A stretch of DNA of 64,000 bases. It comes from an uncultured Fibrobacter sp. (GTDB lineage Bacteria; Fibrobacterota; Fibrobacteria; Fibrobacterales; Fibrobacteraceae). The notes beneath the pieces were generated by a model. It saw only the letters and a list, made by a program, of their open reading frames with translations. It had not been told where the DNA came from and did no database searches. Both the position numbers and the translations under genes were made by a program. The stretch is from positions 1 through 64,000 of the forward strand of contig NZ_ONDD01000001.1 of assembly GCF_900316465.1 (NCBI RefSeq), read 5' to 3'. Of this stretch, positions 31,284 through 38,990 are shown in pieces. Numbering within the stretch: position 1 is the stretch's first letter; every line of letters starts with the position of its first letter.

Positions 31284-32816
31284 ATGAAAAAGGGCCTCCA
31301 TACGGCGCTTCTTTTTGGTTTATGTTCCATGGTATTTGCAGAAATACCGCTCAATTTCGACACCGAAAACCGCGGCAAGGATCTTGGCGCCAAGGCGGGC
31401 GAACTTAAGAGCAATAGAAAACTCCCCAACCCATTTGAATTCCACGACGGCTCCAAGGTCACCAAGTATGGCGACTGGAGCAAACGCCGTAACGAAATCA
31501 AGGCCGATATCGAAAAGTACGAAATTGGCGACAAGCCGATTCCTTCCGACGTGAGCGCCACTTACAGCGGCGGCACCCTCACGGTCACCGTCAAGGAAGG
31601 CGGCAAGACGATGACGATCACATCGAAATTCAACATTCCGTCTGGCAACGGCCCGCACCCGATTATCATCGGCATGAATAGCGGTACGGGGTCGCTTTCC
31701 TCGAGCCTGTTCAGCGGCTTTGTGCAGGTGCCTTTCAGCCACGACCAGGTGGCGAAATACTCCATGAACGGTCAGAAGGACACGAACGTGGGCTTCTACA
31801 AGTTCTACGGCAACAAGAACCAGAACGGTGACTATTCCGCATGGTCTTGGGGCGTAAGCCGCCTGATTGACGGCCTTGCGCAAATTGCCGACCAGTACCA
31901 CCTGGACATGAGCAAAATTGCAGTCACTGGTTGTTCCTATGCGGGCAAGATGGCTCTCTTCGCAGGCGCCTTTGACGAACGCGTGACGCTCACCATCGCC
32001 CAAGAATCGGGTGGTGGCGGCATCAACTCCTGGCGCACTTCCGCCGACTTCGCAAGCCGCGGCACGAACATCGAAAAAATCGACAACACAAACTACAGCT
32101 GGTTCATGCAGAGCCTCAAGAGCCAGGACCCCTACAAGCTCCCGCACGATCACCACGAACTCATCGCCATGATTGCCCCGCGTGCGGTGGTTGCGCTCGG
32201 AAACCCCGGTTACGAATGGCTCGGCGACGAATCGGGCTACAAGTCCATGATGGTAGCAAGCGAAGTGTGGAAGTCCATGGGCATCGAGGACCGCATCGGC
32301 TTTGACTTTACCGGCGGCCACGAGCATTGCCAGGCAGCCAGCAGCCAGAACAACACCGTAACAGCATTTGTCGACAAGTTCCTGCGCGGCAAGAGCGCCA
32401 ATACCGATATCCACGTCAAGCCCACGAACGGCAAGGGTTTCAAGATTGACAACTATGCCGACTGGATTGACTGGGAAACGCCTTCGCTCCCGTACGAAGA
32501 ACCCAAGCCGGACACCTCCAAGCAGGACACGACCGTGCAGGACACTTCCAAACAGGACACTTCGAAGACCTCCCTGAAGATGGCACACCTCGCTCCGTCA
32601 ATGAGCATGTTTGTATCAAACGGCTTCTTGCATGTACAAGGCGCACCCGAGGGCACGAAAGTCCGCTTGTTCGACTTGCAGGGTAACCTCGTCCGTGAAT
32701 TTGGCGAAAATGGCGGAAATCTTGCAGGCATTCGCGTCGGTAAGTTGACCGCTGTATTTGTCAGCAGTTGTGGCCAAAAGCTCGGCCATAAATCGTTCAG
32801 CTATACAGGATTCTAG
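31284..32816 (+). CDS. Secreted CE15 glucuronoyl esterase
   Basis: This 510-residue exported protein has a signal peptide (1-19) and a CE15 domain (about 40-400). Landmarks are NPFEFHDGSKVTKYGDW, the nucleophile elbow GCSYAGK with S218, IAQESGGGGINSWR, and the catalytic His in GGHEHCQA. CE15 enzymes cleave ester links between lignin alcohols and glucuronic acid of xylan. The usual motif is GCSR-x-GK; here the conserved Arg is Tyr219. A short TSKQDT-type linker and a type-IX-like tail (VRLFDLQGNLVREFG) follow. Expression is probably driven from TATATTTA under the 31147 palindrome. Confidence 0.87.
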   Translation: MKKGLHTALLFGLCSMVFAEIPLNFDTENRGKDLGAKAGELKSNRKLPNPFEFHDGSKVTKYGDWSKRRNEIKADIEKYEIGDKPIPSDVSATYSGGTLTVTVKEGGKTMTITSKFNIPSGNGPHPIIIGMNSGTGSLSSSLFSGFVQVPFSHDQVAKYSMNGQKDTNVGFYKFYGNKNQNGDYSAWSWGVSRLIDGLAQIADQYHLDMSKIAVTGCSYAGKMALFAGAFDERVTLTIAQESGGGGINSWRTSADFASRGTNIEKIDNTNYSWFMQSLKSQDPYKLPHDHHELIAMIAPRAVVALGNPGYEWLGDESGYKSMMVASEVWKSMGIEDRIGFDFTGGHEHCQAASSQNNTVTAFVDKFLRGKSANTDIHVKPTNGKGFKIDNYADWIDWETPSLPYEEPKPDTSKQDTTVQDTSKQDTSKTSLKMAHLAPSMSMFVSNGFLHVQGAPEGTKVRLFDLQGNLVREFGENGGNLAGIRVGKLTAVFVSSCGQKLGHKSFSYTGF

Positions 32817-32842
32817 CTTTGAATCAACTTTGTCAATAAAAA

Positions 32843-32866
32843 GCGCCTCGGCATTCGCCGAGGCGC
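32843..32866. terminator. Bidirectional terminator between CE15 and PL1
   Basis: GCGCCTCGGC-ATTC-GCCGAGGCGC is a perfect 10-bp stem between convergent genes. It closely resembles the stems at 20774 and 38947. Confidence 0.75.
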
Positions 32867-32880
32867 ACTTATTTCGAAAC

Positions 32881-35685
32881 TTATCTGCGCATAACCTTGA
32901 TAGTCTTGCTCAAACAGGAGCCATCGCGATCCATTCCGCGAACATTCACGATATAGACGCCCCTGCCGAAGGGTTGCAGATTTACCGATGCCGTGCCGTT
33001 TGCAGTCACGACATCCTTGCTCAGCATCGGATTTTTGCCACTCAGATCAGTCACGCGAATTTGCGCGTTGACAGGAATACCGTAAAAATACACGACATCA
33101 TCCTCTACGACATAATGAAATTTCTGTGCAGGAGAGAAGGATGCAATTAAGGTTGTCGAAGAATCCGTTTGAGTTGTATCGTTAAGCACCGTTGAATCTC
33201 CTTCGCCAGAATTTTGAATTGCGAGTTGCTGCGTCACGCCGATGTAGCGGCTAAAGGTATCGCCAGCGTTATCCTTGAGCGTAAACTTGATATAGTCTAC
33301 GCCGCCAAAACTGTCGGCGAGTTTCACCGTCAACCTGGAACCGCTCACGGTCGCCGTCACGCCGCTCGGGGCCGACACGGTGTAGGTTCCGCCGTCGTAA
33401 CCGCGGGTAAACTGCGCAAGGTCAATTACCTGGGTTTCACCCTTCGCGAAGGTGTAGTGCGCGCGGGCCATCCATTCCAGGTAGCGTTCCAGTTCCGTCC
33501 AGCCATCGCCCAGGCGGTCCCTGTTCGCTTCGCTAAAGTCACCGCTCTTCGACTTCGGATTGTAACCATACATACTTTCCCACCAGTCCGGGAGGCCATC
33601 GAGGTCACTATCGTAATCGTTGGCCCAGCTTACGCTCGGGTAAGGCTCCCAGCCCTTGATGTTCGCCGTATCCTTCACGTCGGTTTCGCGGTCGGGAATG
33701 CCCGCCATGCTACCCACGGAACCCTTCATGCTGTAGGTTCCGTTCTTGGTCTCATTTATCACGCGGGTGTCGTGATTGTCAAGTACCGGCATGCGCTGGC
33801 CCACATCGCTCAGCACATCCTTGTAGGCGGCCTTCGCACTCTGGACAGTTGCATACGAGGCAAAGAAGGGCTTGCTGTTCCAGGGTTCCCAATCCAGCAC
33901 CTGCCCGCCAGAAAGCGAATACTCTCGACCGCAATTGTCGTTGGTGCCGTCGCAGGTGAACTTGCCGCCCGCAGCCTCGAGAACGTTGTTGTGGTAGTAA
34001 TACGCCTGCGAGCCCTTGCCCGTACCTTCGAACTGTGCGCGCAAAGTATAGCCGTGCAAGGTAGTGGCGGCGCCCTCCTTGTAGTAATTGCCCACGAAGT
34101 TCACCTCGTGCGCACCGCCATCGGTCACGCGGCTCACCCAGTTATAGACAACGTTGTTGAATATGTCAAGGCGACCCGCGTAGTAGCCGTTCCCGTCGAG
34201 GCCACCGCCCAGGCTCCAGTTGCGGCCCGCATTGTGTGCAAGCAGGTTGTGGTGGAAGCTGCCGATATCGCCGCCGATAGTCGCCGCATACCCGTGTCCC
34301 GTCCCGACGGGGTAATTCTGGTGGTTCGCAATGTTCAGCGCCTCCGAAATCAGTGTGCGCTGCAGCGTAAGGTTCTTGCCACCACGACTGCTAAACGCCT
34401 CATCAATCGTCCAGCTGATACTTGCATGGTCCAATATGCTGTGGTCGCCACCGGTGAGCCCCATACCATCGTAGGTAGCACCGTAGCCCAGGCGCACACG
34501 CATGAAGCGGATGACCATGTCCTTGCCCGTGAACCCGATGGGGGCGCTCTTGATGGTAATTCCCTTGCCGGGAGCCGTCTGCCCCGCAATCGTCACGTAA
34601 TCCTGATTGCAGACCAAACGCGATTTCAGCTGGATCATTCCCGACACCTTGAACACGATGGTACGCGGGCCAATTTCTGCCGTGCACGCCTCGCGCAAGG
34701 AACCCGCACCGTCATCGTTCAGGTTCGTCACGTACACCACCTTGCCACCGCGGCCACCCAGGGCGTTGCGGCCATAACCTTCGGCACCCTCGAACGCGAC
34801 GCGGCCCGGCTTGAACGACCAGACATTCCCTGCCGTGACCGTTCCGTTCGCATCGACCTCATCTACGCGCCAGTAGTATGTCTGGAGCGGAGTCGTACCG
34901 CTCACCTTATACGAACTGCCGGATTGTTCGCCCTTGTAAACCGCAGTGCTCGAGGGCGTTGCCGTAAGCACAGCCGCCGAATCCGTCCCGAAATAGATAC
35001 GATGCTTTACGGCCGACTTCGCCGCCGTCCACGAAAGCGTCAGCGCCCCGTTTTCATGCGGAGCGTGATAATCCAGATCCGCAGGCGAAGGCCCTGTCGC
35101 CTGTGCCGCCGCATTGGGCACGTTCAGTTCAAAGCCGTTCAGGGTAACCGTGCCCGTATTCAACTTTATCGCGGTCGAGGCTCCCGTACCGCTTACATTA
35201 AAAGTCACGTAGGCAATCGCCGCCTCGCCTGTCGAGAGCGCACGATTCGTGGGCTTGATCGAGGCCTGCTTCGAGTTGTTCACGTAGACATCGATGCTGT
35301 TGCTCGCCACCGTTCCATCGACATTGTTCAGGTACAACAAGAGACTGTGCGTCCCTGCCGCAAGATTCGAGAAGGTGAGCGTAATCGCCCCACCGCCTTC
35401 GACCATCACTCCGTCGCACACAAGGCGCGCATAGCTCGGGGACTGCACCCCGGCCTTGTACCAGTTGGCCTTGAGGTTAGCACTTCCGGCAACATTCACC
35501 TTCACGCCCGAAAGCGTCGTATCTTTCGAAGCGACACCCGAAACCACCCAGGGCACGTAATTCGGTTCCGTAACCTCGCTCGAATTGCGTCCGCTCATGT
35601 CAAAATCGACCTTGATGACGGGCGATGCAGCAAAGGCAAGCGCCGCCGAGAGGCCCAATACGCGAATAGAGTTCAAACATCCCAT
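32881..35685 (-). CDS. Large secreted pectate lyase, PL1 family, with CBM-like and FN3-like modules
   Basis: A 934-residue exported protein. After the signal peptide come a beta-sandwich CBM-like domain (about 25-195) and an FN3-like domain (about 205-300, ending YYWRVDEVDANG). The PL1 domain begins GRVAFEGAEGYGRNALGGRG and contains NLNDDGAGSLREACTAEIGP, VTIAGQTAPGKGITI and HSILDHASISW. A DSDLDGLPDWWESMYGYNPK calcium-type motif and a type-IX-like tail (IRVTDLSGKNPML) follow. It would degrade pectin outside the cell. The start is the ATG preceded by AAAGGAG; earlier in-frame codons lack a signal peptide. Upstream lie the motif at 35755-35771 and a terminator-like hairpin at 35708-35736. Confidence 0.86.
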   Translation of the reverse strand: MGCLNSIRVLGLSAALAFAASPVIKVDFDMSGRNSSEVTEPNYVPWVVSGVASKDTTLSGVKVNVAGSANLKANWYKAGVQSPSYARLVCDGVMVEGGGAITLTFSNLAAGTHSLLLYLNNVDGTVASNSIDVYVNNSKQASIKPTNRALSTGEAAIAYVTFNVSGTGASTAIKLNTGTVTLNGFELNVPNAAAQATGPSPADLDYHAPHENGALTLSWTAAKSAVKHRIYFGTDSAAVLTATPSSTAVYKGEQSGSSYKVSGTTPLQTYYWRVDEVDANGTVTAGNVWSFKPGRVAFEGAEGYGRNALGGRGGKVVYVTNLNDDGAGSLREACTAEIGPRTIVFKVSGMIQLKSRLVCNQDYVTIAGQTAPGKGITIKSAPIGFTGKDMVIRFMRVRLGYGATYDGMGLTGGDHSILDHASISWTIDEAFSSRGGKNLTLQRTLISEALNIANHQNYPVGTGHGYAATIGGDIGSFHHNLLAHNAGRNWSLGGGLDGNGYYAGRLDIFNNVVYNWVSRVTDGGAHEVNFVGNYYKEGAATTLHGYTLRAQFEGTGKGSQAYYYHNNVLEAAGGKFTCDGTNDNCGREYSLSGGQVLDWEPWNSKPFFASYATVQSAKAAYKDVLSDVGQRMPVLDNHDTRVINETKNGTYSMKGSVGSMAGIPDRETDVKDTANIKGWEPYPSVSWANDYDSDLDGLPDWWESMYGYNPKSKSGDFSEANRDRLGDGWTELERYLEWMARAHYTFAKGETQVIDLAQFTRGYDGGTYTVSAPSGVTATVSGSRLTVKLADSFGGVDYIKFTLKDNAGDTFSRYIGVTQQLAIQNSGEGDSTVLNDTTQTDSSTTLIASFSPAQKFHYVVEDDVVYFYGIPVNAQIRVTDLSGKNPMLSKDVVTANGTASVNLQPFGRGVYIVNVRGMDRDGSCLSKTIKVMRR

Positions 35686-35707
35686 ACAAAACTCCTTTCT
35701 GCCCACA

Positions 35708-35736
35708 AAAATACCCTCGGATTTGCTCCGGGGGTA
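35708..35736 (-). terminator. Terminator-like hairpin upstream of the large PL1 gene
   Basis: On the minus strand TACCC-CCGGA-GCAAA-TCCGA-GGGTA (one mismatch) is followed by TTTTTG. It could end transcription of the GH43 gene or act as an attenuator for the PL1 gene, because the motif at 35755 lies upstream of it. Confidence 0.5.
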
Positions 35737-35754
35737 GGGTAAAAGAAATTTCCA

Positions 35755-35771
35755 GTTGTCCACGGACTACG
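35755..35771 (-). promoter_or_regulatory. Operator-like site, CGTAGTC-CGTG-GACAAC
   Basis: Full motif match on the minus strand, 69 nt before the large PL1 gene. AAATTTC follows 3-4 nt later as a possible -10. Confidence 0.6.
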
Positions 35772-35793
35772 GCGGGCACCTGCGGTGCTTTTG

Positions 35794-38703
35794 TCACTTC
35801 GCAAAAACGGGCGGTCGGGCCTTGCGCAAACGCATTTCCTTTACCCGCGGGCTGTCCGCAGTTCCCAACAGGCGACCGCGCACATCGTAAACCTTCGCGC
35901 CACGCATATCCTGCAGGCTGCGTCCTGTTTCAACGCCATTGCGAACCGCAAACGAAGTGGTCGAAGAATCAGGATCTTCCACCTGGATTTGCGTGCTGTC
36001 GCCCGCCACGCTATTCACGGAAACCGAAAGCAGGTCGACCACACTCTTCTCACAAGTAAACCCGAGCGACATCTCGGCAGTCGATGCGCCCCTGTTTACC
36101 GCCTTATAGTGATACGCCTTGCCATCTTGCGCCGTGATGCGGGCCGAGTAGGTAACGACATCCTTTTCGCGCGAGACATCCATCACCACTTCGGCGTTGC
36201 GCATGATGCCAGCGAAATCGTCCCAGTTCCAGTCGAAATCGTAATCGAACGTCCCCGCGTTATCCATCGCAAAGGCATCGGCACGCAACAGCGTCGTCGC
36301 CCCGCCGGCAGTCGCACGCACAATGTAATTGTCCCAGTTGTTCACCTTGTTCGCATCGGCAAGCCCGTAAACCGGCTTGTTTCCGTAATTCATAAAGCGG
36401 AATGTTGCGCTAAAGTCGCCCGAGACCTTGTATTCAGCCGTCTTCTGCGCATTGAACGCTACATTGTATTCGCCACCGTCGTTTATCGTACCCGCCACGA
36501 TGCGATTTTCAAGTGCTCCGTAGGCAACACGGCTCAACTCGAGCGACGCCGCGTCGGCACCGAGCAAGATTTCGTAATCGCCAACCGGTGTCCCCGTAGC
36601 CGTAACCGCATACACTAGCGAGTCGGATCCATCCTTCGCCGCACCGCGCAAGAACGCATACACATTTATCAGGTAGCCGTCCTTTTCTGCACGCAGGCGG
36701 ACTTTTGCACCGTCGTACATCTTCTTGAAGGCATCCCAGTTTTCACCCCAGGCATTCCAGTAGTGCACCGTATTTTCGCCACCGAGCGTTTCCACGGAAT
36801 AGCCGTCGGCACGCAGGTACCACATGTCGCCACCGTTCCTAAAGACGAGCACCCAGTTGTTCCAGTTTTCGGCTCCGCTCTTTACCTTGTTCCTGAATTC
36901 AAATTCCGTGACAAAGTTCCCGCTTACCTTCACGGACTCAAATTCGTCATAGGCATCCCATGCCGTGCTAAAGTCCTTTTTCCCAACGACCTTCACGCTG
37001 TCGCCGTAATAGCGGGCATCCTGCAGCACTTCGGTTTTCGGCACACGGTAACCCCAGAAGGCACGGTTCCCCGCCTTGTTCATCGCCGAGAACGTAAGCG
37101 TCCGCTTGCTCATATCGTTCTGCAACTGGTCAAGCACCACGCCCTCGTAGACAGTTCCACCCAGAGTAAGCGTCACGTAGCTCCGGCCCTTCGCATAGTC
37201 GTAATCCCAGGTTCCCGTGTAGGCGCCTGTCACCGTACCGTCGGCATTGAGTTGCATGTTCTGTTCCTGGTTCACCGCCACGGAATCTTCCCAGGTCTGC
37301 GGGTTGTTCCTGGGCGGGTTATGCATAATCACCTTGTACGGGCCCGCGATATCGCTGCGGTCGAGCGCACGCGCCAGTAGCCCGTAACCCTCGTGATACT
37401 CGAAAGGTGCCACCACAATCCAGCCCATCCTGTTAAAGAACAGCTGGTGAGTCTCGACATTGTGCCAACCCGTATGGTTGTTGAACTTGCGGTGATAAAC
37501 CAGATACATGCCGCCATCGTCGTCGCGCAATAGCGAATTGTGCCCATCCGCAATTTCGGCACGGTCTTCGGCCCAGAAACTCCAGCGGTAATTCGCGACA
37601 ATCGGGAATCCGCGGTCGGTATTGCCCCAATAGTTCAGGATAAACTTTTCAAAAATCGCAGGAGTCCCATCCACATCGACATAGGGCCCCTTCACGTCCT
37701 TGCTGCGGAACACGCGCATGGTGTAGCCGCCCTCGGGCGAATAGAACCCGTAACTCACGAACAGGTAGTAGTAGCCATTGCCGTCCGCATCCTTGAAATA
37801 CTGGATGTACGAACCCTCGCCACTCACATAATAACCGCCACCCACGTGGATACCCATGTAAGGGTCCTCGAGCATCGAAGTCCCGCTCCACTTGGCCGCG
37901 CCGTTGTTCCCGTACTTGTACGAATAGTCCCTGAGACCGGTAGACTCATCGAGCTTGACCAGGAAAAGCCCGCCGCTCCACGAACCGTACAGGAGCCACA
38001 GGTTTCCATCCTCGTCGTAGAACACGTTCGGGTCGATGCAGCTGGAACCATAGCCGCCATCCCACTTGCCCAAATTAGTGACACCGTTGTTTGCGATATA
38101 GTAACGCTCGTCGATTGTCGAAGAACCCGTCACCTTCGCGTAGTCGGCATTGGCGGCAGATCCCGCCGTCTGCTTGTCCATCCCGCCATAGACGACCGCA
38201 CCCTTGTACTCGTACGGCCCCTCGATCTTGTCGGATGTCAGGAGCACAATGGAACTTTTCCAGTCCTCGCCCGCCATCGAAAAGTACAAGCACCACTTTT
38301 TCAGCTTCTTGTTCCACACGATATCGGGCGCCCACAAGTTCCCCTTGGCGGTCGCGGAATTCGTATGTTCCGCATAGTCGGCTTCCGCCTTGAACACGCT
38401 GTAGTAATCGTCCCTGGCCTCGTTGCCAGTGACATACACCGTGCCGCCCCTCGAAAGCTGCGGCGTAAACGGGGTCCAGTCCAGCATATCGCGGGAATAT
38501 GCCGCCCCGTTCATGGTCCCGAATATGTAATAATACTTCGTCCGCGACTTGGCCGCATCGTTTTCAGGATACGAATTCCCGCCCGCGTCCTTATAGACCA
38601 CAATGACGGAAGGATCGTGAACGGCGACCGAGGCCGCAAATGCGGCAACAGCCGCGAGAGATAAGGCGACACACGCCGCCCTGAATGTTTCCAATACACC
38701 CAT
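35794..38703 (-). CDS. Secreted GH43 arabinanase-like multidomain protein
   Basis: A 969-residue exported protein. The signal peptide (about 1-24) is followed by a five-bladed GH43 domain (about 27-460). It has VHDPSVIVVY (catalytic base region), SSCIDPNVFYDEDGNLWLLYGSWSGG and the DGHNSLLRDDDGGMYLVYH strand. A domain around GTVTGAYTGTWDYDYAKG (about 480-545) and two LamG/CBM-like sandwiches (about 560-720 and 735-875) come next. A short type-IX-like tail (GAKVYDVRGRLLGTADS) ends the protein. It likely removes arabinose from pectic arabinan (family inference). GGAGTG precedes the start. The stop codon lies 23 bp from the regulatory motif at 35755. Confidence 0.8.
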   Translation of the reverse strand: MGVLETFRAACVALSLAAVAAFAASVAVHDPSVIVVYKDAGGNSYPENDAAKSRTKYYYIFGTMNGAAYSRDMLDWTPFTPQLSRGGTVYVTGNEARDDYYSVFKAEADYAEHTNSATAKGNLWAPDIVWNKKLKKWCLYFSMAGEDWKSSIVLLTSDKIEGPYEYKGAVVYGGMDKQTAGSAANADYAKVTGSSTIDERYYIANNGVTNLGKWDGGYGSSCIDPNVFYDEDGNLWLLYGSWSGGLFLVKLDESTGLRDYSYKYGNNGAAKWSGTSMLEDPYMGIHVGGGYYVSGEGSYIQYFKDADGNGYYYLFVSYGFYSPEGGYTMRVFRSKDVKGPYVDVDGTPAIFEKFILNYWGNTDRGFPIVANYRWSFWAEDRAEIADGHNSLLRDDDGGMYLVYHRKFNNHTGWHNVETHQLFFNRMGWIVVAPFEYHEGYGLLARALDRSDIAGPYKVIMHNPPRNNPQTWEDSVAVNQEQNMQLNADGTVTGAYTGTWDYDYAKGRSYVTLTLGGTVYEGVVLDQLQNDMSKRTLTFSAMNKAGNRAFWGYRVPKTEVLQDARYYGDSVKVVGKKDFSTAWDAYDEFESVKVSGNFVTEFEFRNKVKSGAENWNNWVLVFRNGGDMWYLRADGYSVETLGGENTVHYWNAWGENWDAFKKMYDGAKVRLRAEKDGYLINVYAFLRGAAKDGSDSLVYAVTATGTPVGDYEILLGADAASLELSRVAYGALENRIVAGTINDGGEYNVAFNAQKTAEYKVSGDFSATFRFMNYGNKPVYGLADANKVNNWDNYIVRATAGGATTLLRADAFAMDNAGTFDYDFDWNWDDFAGIMRNAEVVMDVSREKDVVTYSARITAQDGKAYHYKAVNRGASTAEMSLGFTCEKSVVDLLSVSVNSVAGDSTQIQVEDPDSSTTSFAVRNGVETGRSLQDMRGAKVYDVRGRLLGTADSPRVKEMRLRKARPPVFAK

Positions 38704-38848
38704 ACCACACTCCTTTCCAGAGAATATATAAAAAAACTACACTTTTTGCAATTAAAAGTCAATAGTTTTACAATATTTTAGAATAATATGATGAGATTTT
38801 AGCAACGTTTTTCTTAAAAAAAGTCCACATTTTACAAAATGCGCCCCG

Positions 38849-38920
38849 AAGGGCGCAGAATCCGGCGTCATCGACTACCTAGCTATCTATATGGCCGAGC
38901 ATAAGATTTACACCAAATAA
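38849..38920 (+). pseudogene. Remnant of a histidine-phosphatase lipoprotein gene (C-terminal 23 codons)
   Basis: The frame reads KGAESGVIDYLAIYMAEHKI followed by YTK and a stop. It matches the last 23 residues of the lipoprotein ending at 29342, except Leu to Ile at one position. At DNA level it differs mainly at third codon positions. No matching sequence precedes it, so it is the surviving end of a deleted duplicate or a captured fragment. Confidence 0.8.
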
Positions 38921-38940
38921 AAAATATCCCCTAGCAAAGC

Positions 38941-38970
38941 AAAAAAGCACCCCGGCATTCGCCGGGATGC
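38941..38970 (-). terminator. Terminator of the DUF4859 metallopeptidase gene
   Basis: On the minus strand GCATCCCGGC-GAAT-GCCGGGGTGC is followed by TTTTTTG, about 20 nt after the stop codon. Confidence 0.8.
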
Positions 38971-38990
38971 CTTTGTTTGGTATCATCGAT

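Larger units (their letters stand above)
38704..38990. other. Intergenic region with gene remnant and terminator
   Basis: This 287-bp region holds the AT-rich promoter region of the GH43 gene and a hairpin GCGCCC-CGAA-GGGCGC (38841-38856). It also contains a 23-codon fragment identical in protein reading, except one residue, to the end of the histidine-phosphatase lipoprotein (38849-38920). The metallopeptidase terminator is at 38941-38970. No intact gene was found. Confidence 0.6.

Noticed and set aside
33214..35742. 842-codon open frame on the plus strand, antisense to the large PL1 gene
   Set aside because: It mirrors the codon pattern of the real gene on the other strand, has no signal peptide or recognisable domain, and is rich in Arg/His/Val as shadow frames are.
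38821..38829. A single TGTGGACT half-site upstream of the GH43 gene
   Set aside because: Only one half-site is present and no -10 octamer lies at the 41-bp distance, so it does not meet the pattern of the three good sites.
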